DNA of 64,000 bases from Lachnospiraceae bacterium (GTDB taxonomy: Bacteria; Bacillota; Clostridia; Lachnospirales; Lachnospiraceae). Numbering within the stretch: position 1 is the first letter of the stretch; every line of letters starts with the position of its first letter. Of this stretch, positions 7,995 to 17,130 are shown in pieces. A model generated the notes under the pieces. The model did not search any database and was not told the origin of the DNA. It saw only the letters and a program-made list of their open reading frames with translations. The stretch lies in assembly GCA_015057555.1 (NCBI GenBank), contig SVEC01000013.1:1-64000 (forward strand). The letters are read 5' to 3'. The position numbers were made by a program, and so were the translations under genes.

Positions 7995-8465
7995 ATGGAA
8001 CCAAAGTTATGTTTTATTAGAGAATCGTATTTTAAGGATAATCAACATCTTGTTAAAATATTGGATTCAGGAAATGCAAGTAAGCAATCTAAAAGGACTC
8101 ATTTATGTGTCTTGATAGAAATGAACTCGAATAAATCTTATATTCCTTTGAGAAATAATTTGGGGGATGATGTGAGGAAATTTGGTAGGATAGGGCATTC
8201 TGTACCTTCGGACAAACGAAAAAATGCAGGTTTAGATTTTAGATATGCTCTTATTATAAACGATGAGTCTTATATAGAAATACAAAAGGACAAAAGAATA
8301 CCAGAATCACAGTATAGAAAAATAAAAAATGACTATGACGCGATAAGCAATGAGTTTTCAGTATATGTCAAAGGCTTTATAAAAGTGGCAAAGAAAAAAC
8401 GTATTGATAAAGAACCGTTATATAGAGTGTCTAGTCTTGTGAATTATACAAGTGAATTGCTATAA
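7995..8465 (+). CDS. Type III toxin, ToxN/AbiQ/CptN-like endoribonuclease
   Basis: The 156-residue product begins 'KLCFIRESYF' and contains 'KQSKRTHLCVLIEMNSNKSYIPLRNN' followed by a Lys-rich central part. This matches the layout of ToxN/CptN toxins: an N-terminal beta strand, then the 'yi.vvle.ng..yfiPL' core. These RNases cleave mRNA and their own antitoxin RNA and cause abortive infection or plasmid maintenance. The start at 7995 is chosen because AGGAGG lies four bases upstream; the longer track start lies inside the terminator. The upstream RNA repeats strengthen the assignment. Subfamily (CptN rather than ToxN) is inferred from the repeat number and length. Confidence 0.82.
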   Translation: MEPKLCFIRESYFKDNQHLVKILDSGNASKQSKRTHLCVLIEMNSNKSYIPLRNNLGDDVRKFGRIGHSVPSDKRKNAGLDFRYALIINDESYIEIQKDKRIPESQYRKIKNDYDAISNEFSVYVKGFIKVAKKKRIDKEPLYRVSSLVNYTSELL

Positions 8466-8506
8466 AAAAGGAGAAAAACAATGGTACTTAATCGAATTAA
8501 CCTCTC

Positions 8507-8569
8507 GGTGCAGTTATAAATCTGGCAACAGATGCATCGAGTAACAAAGTTGTTGTCAGTAGCTGCACC
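8507..8569 (+). other. Long imperfect hairpin between toxin and methyltransferase genes
   Basis: Outer arms GGTGCAG/CTGCACC (8507-8513, 8563-8569) enclose inner arms CTGGCAACA/TGTTGTCAG (8522-8530, 8551-8559). There is no T-run, so it is not a simple terminator. A 12-codon ORF with a ribosome binding site (8481-8519) runs into the first arm, as in a translated leader. Identity unknown: a cis-acting RNA leader for the methyltransferase gene or a mobility site are both possible. Confidence 0.45.
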
Positions 8570-8611
8570 TAAAATGGATACTAAAAATTCAAACAAAAAG
8601 GAGCAGTTAAT

Positions 8612-9373
8612 ATGAACAAAGAAGAATTAAAGAAAATATGGCAAACAGAAGAAAATATTGCCCACATAAAGGGTTGGGATTTTTCTCACATAGAGGGAAG
8701 ATATAAATCCTATGAGGATGAGCTTTCTTGGGATTATGAGACAATAGTAAAATCCTATCTTAAACCATACTCAAAAATCCTAGACATAGACACTGGTGGA
8801 GGAGAGGTATTATTATCCTTCAATCACCCATATCGCTTAACCACAGCAACTGAGGGCTATCCGCCAAATGTAAAACTGTGTCAGGAAGCCTTAGGTGCTA
8901 AGGGCATAAGGGTAATAGGTCTTACAGATTATGATAATACCCCATTTGAGGACGATGAATTTGACCTAATAATAAACCGTCACGGAGCTTATAATGCAAA
9001 GGAGCTTTATCGTATTCTAAAGCCAGGTGGAATATTTATAACACAGCAGGTGGGAGAGGATAATGACAGGGAGTTGGTAGAATTTCTGTTACCACAGTGT
9101 GAGAAAACATTTCCAGGGATGAATCTTGCGAATCAGCTAGACATTTTCCAACAAGCAGGCTTCAAAATCCTAGATAGTGGTGAGGAGTACAAGCCTATAG
9201 AATTCTACGATGTAGGAGCATTGGTGTGGTTTGCTAGAATCATACAGTGGGAGTTCAAGGACTTTTCTGTGGACAGATGCTTTGATAGATTGCTGGAAGC
9301 AGAAAGACAAATCCAGCAAGAAGGCTCTATTAAAGGGAATGTACATAGATATTTAATTGTAGCAAGTAAATAA
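8612..9373 (+). CDS. SAM-dependent class I methyltransferase
   Basis: The 253-residue soluble protein has a Rossmann-type methyltransferase core. Motif I is 'ILDIDTGGGE' (56-65), an acidic post-I position follows in 'TTATEG', and 'FDLIINRHGAYNAKELYRILKPGGIFITQQVG' carries motifs II-IV of the Methyltransf_11/UbiE type. The C-terminal third ('GALVWFARIIQWEFKDFSVD') is typical of Firmicute small-molecule methyltransferases annotated after UbiE. The substrate cannot be deduced. It has a good GGAG site, stands alone, and ends at a terminator shared with the convergent SDR gene. Confidence 0.85.
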   Translation: MNKEELKKIWQTEENIAHIKGWDFSHIEGRYKSYEDELSWDYETIVKSYLKPYSKILDIDTGGGEVLLSFNHPYRLTTATEGYPPNVKLCQEALGAKGIRVIGLTDYDNTPFEDDEFDLIINRHGAYNAKELYRILKPGGIFITQQVGEDNDRELVEFLLPQCEKTFPGMNLANQLDIFQQAGFKILDSGEEYKPIEFYDVGALVWFARIIQWEFKDFSVDRCFDRLLEAERQIQQEGSIKGNVHRYLIVASK

Positions 9374-9385
9374 ATTCACACAACA

Positions 9386-9413
9386 AATGCGCAGGGAATA
9401 ATCCCTGCGCATT
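9386..9413. terminator. Bidirectional hairpin between convergent genes
   Basis: A 12-bp perfect stem, AATGCGCAGGGA with TCCCTGCGCATT and an ATAA loop, lies between the convergent methyltransferase and SDR genes. Its palindromic form can serve both strands, although the T-runs are weak. Confidence 0.75.
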
Positions 9414-9433
9414 ATTCATATAACCTAAATCGA

Positions 9434-10234
9434 CTATGGTCTCATTCCAAGTCCACCCTCAAGAGTAAGAGTCTCACCTGTCATATACTTAAAGTCTGGA
9501 GATGCGAGCTGTACACATACACGACCGATTTCAAGCTCAGAATCACCGAAGTGACCAACTGGTGGAGTGTGAACATTCTTGTCAAATGCCTCTGGGTAAG
9601 CATTCTTAAACTGCTCAAGCTGAGCTGTCCAAGCAAGAGGACAAACAACATTTACATTGATGTTATCTCTAGCCCACTCAGTAGCAGCAACTCTTGAAAG
9701 ACCACGGATACCCTCCTTAGCTGCAGCGTATGCACACTGACCGAAGTTACCGAATAAACCTGCGCCTGAAGCGAAATTGATAACGCTACCCTGTGACTCC
9801 TTTAAGTATGGGTAGCAAGCCTTCATATAGTAGAAAGCTGCGTAAAGACCTGAGTACATAGCAAGATTGAACTGCTCTGTAGTGTGGTCAGCAAGTGTAA
9901 CACCTGAAGCTGAAGCCTGTGCATTGTTAATAAGTACGTCGATTCTGCCAAATGTATCCATAGTCTGCTTAACAACCTCACCTACAACTGCCTCATTATC
10001 TGAATTCTCGTTAACGTCAGCCTGAACGATTAAGACCTTGATACCGTATAATCTCTCAAGCTCCTCCTTAGCATCCTCAAGCTTCTTAACGTTACGTCCT
10101 GTAATAACGATGTTTGCACCTTCCTTAGCGTATGCAGTAGCGATACCATAACCGATAGAACCACATCTTCCGTCGCTAAGCACTGCACGTCCTGCACCAG
10201 TGATAATAACTGTCTTACCTGTTAAAAAACCCAT
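9434..10234 (-). CDS. Short-chain dehydrogenase/reductase (SDR)
   Basis: An NAD(P)-dependent oxidoreductase of 266 residues. The Rossmann entry is 'TGAGRAVLSDGRCGSIGYGIA' (13-33), with an unusual seven-residue-longer glycine loop ending 'IGYGIA', reminiscent of FabI-type SDRs. 'NNAQ' (103-106), Ser156, and the active-site pair Tyr169 and Lys173 in 'YAAAK' are all present. The C-terminal 'TGETLTLEGGLGMRP' is the usual SDR end. The start at 10234 follows AGGAGGA; the track's 45 extra N-terminal residues come from non-coding sequence. The substrate is unknown. It is transcribed divergently from the GGDEF gene. Confidence 0.88.
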   Translation of the reverse strand: MGFLTGKTVIITGAGRAVLSDGRCGSIGYGIATAYAKEGANIVITGRNVKKLEDAKEELERLYGIKVLIVQADVNENSDNEAVVGEVVKQTMDTFGRIDVLINNAQASASGVTLADHTTEQFNLAMYSGLYAAFYYMKACYPYLKESQGSVINFASGAGLFGNFGQCAYAAAKEGIRGLSRVAATEWARDNINVNVVCPLAWTAQLEQFKNAYPEAFDKNVHTPPVGHFGDSELEIGRVCVQLASPDFKYMTGETLTLEGGLGMRP

Positions 10235-10445
10235 AATTGTCCTCCTGTAAAATGTAATTGTAACTCGTCTTTTATTATAACACATTGAAAAAATTTTTAA
10301 ACCATAATATATTTGAAATGGTAGCAAAAATGGATGTAAAAAAGGAAAAAATGATGAAAAACATATCAAGAGATGATATAATATTTACACTAGTTTAGAA
10401 CCATACAAAATTTATACACTTTAGGATGAAGGGTGGTGCTGCACC

Positions 10446-11786
10446 GTGAAGAGAATTTGGGAATTTTTTGATAATTTAGATGAATTAGTATACGCTTCAG
10501 ATATGGATACCTATGAGATAGTATATATGAACAAAAAGCTACTGAGTGAATTCGGCTTCAAATCTGTGGACCAGGTTGTTGGTAGGAAATGCTATGAACT
10601 GATTCAGAATTGTCAGGCACCGTGTTCTATGTGTAATAATAAAATGCTAAAACCTGGTGAGTTTAAGGAGTGGAAATATTTCAATCCAGGTCTTAACAGA
10701 CACTATATGCTTAAGGATACTATGGTAGAGGAGGATGGACGCAGATTTCGTATAGAGATTGCCATAGATGTGTCGGACCAGGAAAAGCAAAAGGATATGA
10801 TTACTAATTATCATGATATGAGTGCCATAGTTAATGAGGGTATTAAGCTGGCATTGCATAATCCTAATCCTGACAAGACTATAGATATTATTTTGGAGTA
10901 TTTAGGAAAGGCTCTTCGTGCAGAGAGAACATATATATTTGAGAAAAGGTCTAATGGACATGATGATAATACCTATGAGTGGGTTGCCACTGGTGTTACC
11001 CCGGAGAAGGATAATTTGCAGAATGTTCCACCTGAGGCTTGCTCTAATTGGTATCAGGCCTTTAAAAAACAGGAAAATGTTATAATAGAGGACATAGATG
11101 ATATTCGAGAAGAAAATTACATGCAGTATGAGATTCTCAAGGCTCAGAATATAAAGTCTATCGTGGTGGCGCCACTATATGATGATAAGAAGATAATAGG
11201 CTTCTATGGTGTGGATAACCCTCCAGCTATGTACCTTGAGTATAGCTCAAATCTTCTCGAGATTGTAGGTCACTTTATGGAGTCATCCATCAGAAGACGT
11301 AACCTGTTAAAGCAGCTTAAGGAGGCGAGCTATAGCGATTATCTTACTAAGTTTGGTAACAGGCATGCCATGAATGATTACATAGAGCATTATCTTCCAT
11401 AGAATAAGTCCTTAGGTATTATATACTGTGATATTACAGGACTTAAGAGAGTAAATGACACTGAGGGACATGAGGCAGGTGATAAGCTTATACTTAATGC
11501 TTGCGGCAGTATGAAGAGAGTGTTAGGAAGATATAATCTGTATAGAGTTGGAGGAGACGAATTCATTTGCCTGTGTGTAGGTATTACTAATGACAAGCTA
11601 CAGCAAAGAATAGAGGCTCTAAGGGCAGATATGGAGGAGCGCTCAGTTGTTATGGCGGTAGGCTCAGCATGGTTCCCTGATGGATATGTGGATTTGGACA
11701 AAGCTATTAATCAGGCAGAGAAATGTATGTATGAGGATAAGCTTGCATATTATGAAGCTAACGGCATAGAAAAAAGATTAATATAG
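10446..11786 (+). pseudogene. PAS-GAF-GGDEF diguanylate cyclase interrupted by an in-frame TAG
   Basis: Two track ORFs (10446-11402 and 11511-11786) lie in the same frame and form one protein of about 446 residues, split only by a TAG at 11400-11402. Residues 1-115 are a PAS domain with a Cys-rich patch 'CQAPCSMC'. About 118-285 is GAF-like. From about 300 a GGDEF domain begins ('YLTKFGNRHAMNDYI'), hits the stop, then continues 'GIIYCDITGLKRVNDTEGHEAGD' to 'RVGGDEFICLC' with an intact signature. Diguanylate cyclases make cyclic di-GMP from two GTP. One nonsense change explains the break, so this is a young pseudogene, a readthrough gene or a sequencing error. The start is GTG. Confidence 0.85.
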
Positions 11787-11802
11787 ATATTTTATTACAA
11801 GA

Positions 11803-11859
11803 AAAATGTTAAAATTCTTACTATATTTTTAAATATAGGTCATGATTTTAACATTTTTT
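11803..11859 (+). terminator. AT-rich nested hairpin, probable terminator
   Basis: A 13-bp perfect outer stem (AAAATGTTAAAAT with ATTTTAACATTTT) encloses an inner stem CTATATTT/AAATATAG and ends in a T-run. It follows the interrupted GGDEF gene and precedes the glucanase gene; the TATAAT at 11867-11872 just after it may be that gene's -10 box. Confidence 0.6.
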
Positions 11860-11960
11860 CTCTTTGTATAATATATTTTGCCTATTCCATTTTATATAAT
11901 CGAACCATAAGCTAGATAACTAGCGAAATTTGGATGATATATTTATAAGGAGGAAAGGTA

Positions 11961-14408
11961 ATGAAGAAAAGTACAAAGATAATTCTTGCAGTTATGTTAG
12001 TTGTTTTGTTAGCAGTTGTTGCCTTGGTTGTAGTATTTCTTAACAACAAACCAGCTAAGACCACAGAAGCTACAGATACAGCTACAGAAGCAAACAGTGA
12101 AGACACCACTGAAGCGACTACAGAGGAAGTAACGGAGGAAGTAGTAATGGGAAATGATTTATCTTACGAGGGATATAATCTTGTATGGGAGGACAATTTC
12201 GATGCACCAGAGCTTAATAGAGATGACTGGAATGTTGAGCTTCATGAGCCAGGCTGGGTTAACGAGGAGTGGCAGGAGTATGTTGATTCCGAGGAGAACA
12301 TATTTATTGAGAACGGAAAGCTTGTACTTAGACCAGTAAAGACAACTGATGCAGAGGGTAATGATTATTATACCTCAGGTAGAGTAAATACTCAGAACAA
12401 GAAGGATTTTACATACGGAATATTTGAGGCAAAGCTTAAGGTGCCAGAGGGAGTAGGTTATCTTCCGGCATTCTGGCTCATGTCTACAGATGAGAATGTT
12501 TACGGACAGTGGCCAAGATGTGGTGAGGTTGATATCATGGAGGTTCATGGTAGTGAGACAACTACTAACTATGGAACTATCCACTATGGTAACCCACACA
12601 ACCAAAGCCAGGGCACATATACACTTGAGGGAGATACATTTTCAGATAGCTACCATGTATTTACAGTAGAGTGGGAGCCAGGAAAGATTAGCTGGTACTT
12701 AGATGGTAACTTATATCATACTGAGTCAGATTGGTATTCTATTACGGAGGGACAGGGTGAGCTTACTTATCCAGCACCATTTGACCAGCCATTCTACATT
12801 ATCTTAAATCTTGCAGTAGGTGGAAGCTGGGTTGGTTATCCAGATGAGACTACAGATTTTGAAAATGCTAGATATGAGATAGATTACGTAAAGGTTTATC
12901 AGAAGGATTCATACGATGAAAATGTAACAAAGCCAGAGAAGGAGGTTACATTTAGAGAGCCAGCTGAAGATGGTGAGTTACTTTTTAATCGTGATTTCTC
13001 AGAGGCTGAGGATTTAACAGATGAAGAGGTTTGGAAGTTCCTTCTTGCAGAGGGTGGAGCAGCAGAGGCTTCAATTGCTGATAACGAGATGACAATCACT
13101 GTTGATAAGTCAGGTTCATTAGAGTACAGTGTACAGCTTGTACAGCCTAACCTTCCTATTAGAAAGGGTGGAACCTACGAGATTACCTTCGATGCTTATG
13201 CAGTGGAAGAGGATAGAACTATGATAGTTGCAGTTACTGCACCTGAGGTTTCATGGATTAGATACTTCCCAGATACTACCCTTGACTTAACTACTGAGAA
13301 GCAAAGCTATAAATATCAGTTTGAGATGACCGAGGAAAGTGATCCACATGGTCGTCTTGAGTTCAACATGGGAGCAGTAACATCAACATCAGATATTAAG
13401 ATTAGTAATGTATCCCTTAAGGAGATTAGCTATGTAGAGCCAGTTGTAGATAACTCAAAGGTAGTTCTTGCAGACGGTAACTTTATCTACAATGGTAAGT
13501 TCCAGGAGGGCGAGAAGCGTCTCGGCTTCTGGGAGATTGATAATCAGGCAAATGCAGCACTTTCAAGCACAGATTGGTATGATGGAAGAAAGCTTAAGAT
13601 TGAGGGCTCAGGAATTTCAGCTGATACTCCACTTGTATTTGCACAGAGCGACCTTGCACTTATCACAGGAAACTTTGTATTCACAGCATACATTGAGGGT
13701 GAGGCTGGTAAGACTGTAAATGTAACTGTTGGCGGAGAATCCTTTGACATAGTATTAGAGGAAGGTAAGACAGTATATACTAGCAAGGTTGCCTTAGCTT
13801 CAGCTACAGACAAGAACTTCTCTATAAAGTTTGCAGAGCCAGGAGATTACCTCATTGACAATGTTAGCTTAGTAGAGGATAGCTTAATTAAGAACGGAAG
13901 CTTTAATGCAGGCTTATCAGGCTTTGAGCCTTATGCATATACTCCAGACAATGTTACTTGGGTAGTGGATAGTCTCACAGAGGATAACGCTGTTGACTTT
14001 ACTATTAACAAGACTGGTGGTATGGCTTGGCACATTCAGCTTAAGCAGAATGGTGTAGAGCTTGAGCAGGGACAGTGGTACAGACTTACTATGGATGCTA
14101 AGTGTTCTATGGACAGACAGATTATGTTTGCACTTCAGAAGGACGGAAGCAGAAATGATGATGACTGGACACCATATTCAGGTGAGAAGATTATCGACCT
14201 TACATCTGAGTATCAAACATACACTATCGAGTTCTTAATGGAGGATGAGACAGACCTTAATGCAGTTTTAAGCGTATCAATGGGAGCTGTTAACGGACCT
14301 ATTAAGGAACAGCATAGAGTATGCATTGACAATATCTTACTTGAGAAGATTGATGAGCCAGAAAATGCAGAGGAATTATTAGCAGAGCAGAATAAGGCAG
14401 AGGAGTAA
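11961..14408 (+). CDS. Membrane-anchored GH16 endo-beta-glucanase with three CBM4/9-like modules
   Basis: It hydrolyses beta-1,3- or mixed-linkage beta-glucan outside the cell. Residues 7-27 are a hydrophobic signal anchor, followed by a Thr/Glu-rich linker (30-65). The GH16 domain (about 67-317) has the catalytic signature 'GEVDIMEVHG', with Glu189 nucleophile, Asp191 and Glu194 acid/base, and the flanking 'YGIFEAKLKVP' and 'LPAFWLM'. Three beta-sandwich repeats follow (about 330-475, 490-635, 640-800), the first and third with a 'G.WY.LTMDA' or 'GGTYEITFDA' style typical of CBM4_9. The gene is followed two bases later by the phosphorylase genes, so extracellular cleavage and cytoplasmic phosphorolysis are co-expressed. 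Confidence 0.92.
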   Translation: MKKSTKIILAVMLVVLLAVVALVVVFLNNKPAKTTEATDTATEANSEDTTEATTEEVTEEVVMGNDLSYEGYNLVWEDNFDAPELNRDDWNVELHEPGWVNEEWQEYVDSEENIFIENGKLVLRPVKTTDAEGNDYYTSGRVNTQNKKDFTYGIFEAKLKVPEGVGYLPAFWLMSTDENVYGQWPRCGEVDIMEVHGSETTTNYGTIHYGNPHNQSQGTYTLEGDTFSDSYHVFTVEWEPGKISWYLDGNLYHTESDWYSITEGQGELTYPAPFDQPFYIILNLAVGGSWVGYPDETTDFENARYEIDYVKVYQKDSYDENVTKPEKEVTFREPAEDGELLFNRDFSEAEDLTDEEVWKFLLAEGGAAEASIADNEMTITVDKSGSLEYSVQLVQPNLPIRKGGTYEITFDAYAVEEDRTMIVAVTAPEVSWIRYFPDTTLDLTTEKQSYKYQFEMTEESDPHGRLEFNMGAVTSTSDIKISNVSLKEISYVEPVVDNSKVVLADGNFIYNGKFQEGEKRLGFWEIDNQANAALSSTDWYDGRKLKIEGSGISADTPLVFAQSDLALITGNFVFTAYIEGEAGKTVNVTVGGESFDIVLEEGKTVYTSKVALASATDKNFSIKFAEPGDYLIDNVSLVEDSLIKNGSFNAGLSGFEPYAYTPDNVTWVVDSLTEDNAVDFTINKTGGMAWHIQLKQNGVELEQGQWYRLTMDAKCSMDRQIMFALQKDGSRNDDDWTPYSGEKIIDLTSEYQTYTIEFLMEDETDLNAVLSVSMGAVNGPIKEQHRVCIDNILLEKIDEPENAEELLAEQNKAEE

Positions 14409-14410
14409 AA

Positions 14411-17110
14411 ATGGGTAAGGTCAAGTTTTTAGGCAATGATGGAACATTTTCCATAGACAAGCCAGAGAATTATAACTATTTGTATTTTCCTATAGCAGGC
14501 AAAAAGGGTATAAAGAACTGTGTAACTCCTAACTTGGGTGGAGATAGCAAGCTTGAACAAGAGTCATTTTTACTTGAGCCTGTAAGTGTGGAAAATCTTC
14601 ACAATAATCGCTCTACCAGAAACTTCTGGTGTAAGGTAGAGGGTAAGGGCTGTTGGTCAGTAGTAGGTGCTTCAGCTGAGGAAGAGGCTAAAAGATTTAC
14701 TGAAGAACAGGATGAAAGTAGCGTTACTGCAGGCCTTATGTGGCACATGCTAGAGAGAGAGTCTAAGAAATATAGTCTTAAGGCAGAGGTTACATCATTT
14801 GTTCCTGTTAATGACAATGTGGAAATAATGAGAGTAAAGGTTTCGAATGTGGGAAACGATGTAAGAGTCATCACTCCTGTTGTGGCAATTCCTATATACG
14901 GTAGAAGCGCTGATAACATTAGGGACCACAGAAATGTAACCTCTATGCTTCATAGAATTCATACAGAGGATGAAGGAATAGTGGTTAAGCCTACCATGTC
15001 CTTTGATGAGAAGGGACATAGAAGAAATCAACTGTCCTACTTTGTGGCTGCTGTAACAGGCTTTGGTGATAAGCCGGTAAGCTTTTACCCTACAGTGGAT
15101 TCCTTTGTAGGAGAGGGAGGAACCTTTATACATCCGAGAGCTATTTACAGTGATATGCCTAGTGTAGGAGCAGGCCATAAGGCAGAGGGTAAGGAAGCTG
15201 TAGGCGGAATAGAGTTTGAAAAGATTACATTGTTCCCAGGACAGAATACAGAGTATATTGTTGTTATGGGAATAACAGAGGAGGATAAACCTCTTAGTCA
15301 GATATTAGCTGATTACAATAACTCCTATAAGGTAGACTTTTGTCTTGATAGAGTAAAAAGTTATTGGCAGAAAACAGTAAATGTAAAATATCACACTGGT
15401 GATAGGGATTTTGATACCTATATGAGATGGGTTAGCTTTCAGCCATTTTTGAGAAGATTGTATGGCTGCTCCTTCCTTCCACATCATGACTACGGTAGAG
15501 GTGGAAGAGGCTGGAGAGATTTGTGGCAGGATTGTCTGTCTCTCCTTCTTATGGATCCTGGTGATGTTAGAAATATGATAGTTGCCAATTATGGTGGTGT
15601 TAGAGTTGATGGAAGTAATGCCACAATCATTGGACACAAGCCAGGAGAATTTGTAGCTGATAGAAATGGTATCAGTCGTGTTTGGATGGACCATGGAGTT
15701 TGGCCATATATTACGACAAAGCTTTATATGGACCAAACCGGTGATGTGGAGATTTTGGGAGAGAAGGCAACCTACTTTAAGGATCCACAGGCAAAGCGTG
15801 GTACAGATATTGACACAAGATGGATAGCTGATTATGGTATGCAGCAAAAGACATTGATTGATACTGTATACGAAGGAACTATACTAGAGCATCTTTTGGT
15901 GGAGAATCTTACTGCGTTTTATGAGGTGGGAGACCACAATATTATGCGACTTAGAGGTGCTGACTGGAATGATGCCCTAGATATGGCTGATGAAAATGGA
16001 GAAAGCGTTGCATTTACCTGTGCTTATGCAGGAAACCTTAGACAGCTTGCGGAAAGCTTGCTTGTGTACAAGGACAAGACTGGTAAGGCTACAGTAGAGG
16101 TTTTAGAGGAGCTAAAGGTTCTTCTTAAGGATGATACTGAGCTGTATGGTAGTGTAGAGAATAAAAAGGCAGCCCTTGAGGAGTATATGAATGCATGTAT
16201 CCATCATATTAGTGGAAACAAGATTAGCATTTCCATAGAGGAGCTTGCTGCAAACCTTACTAACAAAGCTGACTGGATTATGAATCACATTCGTAGCCAG
16301 GAGTGGATAGAGGGAAAGGACAATGAGGGCTGGTTTAACAGCTACTATGATAATAGCAAAAATGCTGTAGAGGGATACTTCCCTCAAGGAGTTCGTATGA
16401 TGCTTACCGGCCAGGTGTTTGCAACTATGAGTGGTACTGCTACAGATGAGCAGGTGACTAGAATATGCCATAGTGCAGATAAGTATCTCTATGAGGCAGC
16501 AGTTGGTGGTTATAGACTTAACACTAACTTCAATGAGCTAAAATTTGATATGGGAAGACAGTTTGGTTTTGCCTACGGTGAGAAGGAAAATGGAGCTGTA
16601 TTCTCTCATATGACAGTTATGTATGCAAATGCACTTTACAAGAGAGGCTTTGTAAAGGAGGGACACAAGGCTCTTCAAACCTTAGCGGATAAGGCTCTTG
16701 ATTTTGAAACCAGTAAGATTTACCCAGGCATACCTGAGTACTTTAATAATGAGGGACGAGGCCTATATCACTATCTTACAGGTGCAGCTAGCTGGTATAT
16801 GATGACTGTTATAACTGAGGTGTTCGGTGTTCATGGAGAAAATGGAGACCTTGTTATTACTCCAAAGCTACTAAGGAAGCAGTTTGACGAGGAAGGCAAG
16901 GCAAGTATAAGTCTATTATTTGCAGGTAAGGAGCTTGAGGTAACTATTAAGAATACATCTGCAAAGGAGTACCATGAGTACAAGATTGGGAGTGCAGACT
17001 GTGATGGAGTAAAGCTTAATATTGTAGATGGTATTAAGGTGGTTATGACCAAGGAGGAAGTAGATGCATTGATACCAGGAGTTCATAGGCTTACTGTAGA
17101 GTTAGTATAG
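14411..17110 (+). CDS. GH94-type beta-glucan oligosaccharide phosphorylase (laminaribiose/beta-1,3-oligoglucan type?)
   Basis: This 899-residue cytoplasmic protein has the GH94-style architecture: N-terminal beta-sandwich, linker helices, alpha/alpha barrel and C-terminal beta-jelly roll. 'GGRGWRDLWQDCLSLLL' and 'RGADWNDALDMADENG' hold the barrel motifs, with the catalytic acid Asp expected in 'ADWND'. 'EKENGAVFSHMTVMYANALYKRG' and 'LTGAASWYM' are further family signatures. Such enzymes cleave beta-glucosides with phosphate, giving glucose 1-phosphate without spending ATP. The length is near that of known GH94 laminaribiose phosphorylases (about 900), and the GH16 gene beside it favours a beta-1,3 substrate. 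GH149/GH161-like specificity is an alternative. No signal peptide. Confidence 0.8.
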   Translation: MGKVKFLGNDGTFSIDKPENYNYLYFPIAGKKGIKNCVTPNLGGDSKLEQESFLLEPVSVENLHNNRSTRNFWCKVEGKGCWSVVGASAEEEAKRFTEEQDESSVTAGLMWHMLERESKKYSLKAEVTSFVPVNDNVEIMRVKVSNVGNDVRVITPVVAIPIYGRSADNIRDHRNVTSMLHRIHTEDEGIVVKPTMSFDEKGHRRNQLSYFVAAVTGFGDKPVSFYPTVDSFVGEGGTFIHPRAIYSDMPSVGAGHKAEGKEAVGGIEFEKITLFPGQNTEYIVVMGITEEDKPLSQILADYNNSYKVDFCLDRVKSYWQKTVNVKYHTGDRDFDTYMRWVSFQPFLRRLYGCSFLPHHDYGRGGRGWRDLWQDCLSLLLMDPGDVRNMIVANYGGVRVDGSNATIIGHKPGEFVADRNGISRVWMDHGVWPYITTKLYMDQTGDVEILGEKATYFKDPQAKRGTDIDTRWIADYGMQQKTLIDTVYEGTILEHLLVENLTAFYEVGDHNIMRLRGADWNDALDMADENGESVAFTCAYAGNLRQLAESLLVYKDKTGKATVEVLEELKVLLKDDTELYGSVENKKAALEEYMNACIHHISGNKISISIEELAANLTNKADWIMNHIRSQEWIEGKDNEGWFNSYYDNSKNAVEGYFPQGVRMMLTGQVFATMSGTATDEQVTRICHSADKYLYEAAVGGYRLNTNFNELKFDMGRQFGFAYGEKENGAVFSHMTVMYANALYKRGFVKEGHKALQTLADKALDFETSKIYPGIPEYFNNEGRGLYHYLTGAASWYMMTVITEVFGVHGENGDLVITPKLLRKQFDEEGKASISLLFAGKELEVTIKNTSAKEYHEYKIGSADCDGVKLNIVDGIKVVMTKEEVDALIPGVHRLTVELV

Positions 17111-17130
17111 GTTGTAAAGGAGATAAATAT

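Noticed and set aside
8481-8569. Hairpin considered as an integron attC site
   Set aside because: The arms lack the conserved GTTRRRY/RYYYAAC core and no integrase or cassette array is present.
11400-11402. TAG considered as a pyrrolysine codon
   Set aside because: It lies at a non-conserved position of a GGDEF domain, there is no pyl gene evidence in the window, and every other gene I checked uses TAG only as a stop.
15305-15847. 180-residue minus-strand ORF within the first phosphorylase gene
   Set aside because: Lies wholly inside a conserved GH94-type gene; no initiation signal.
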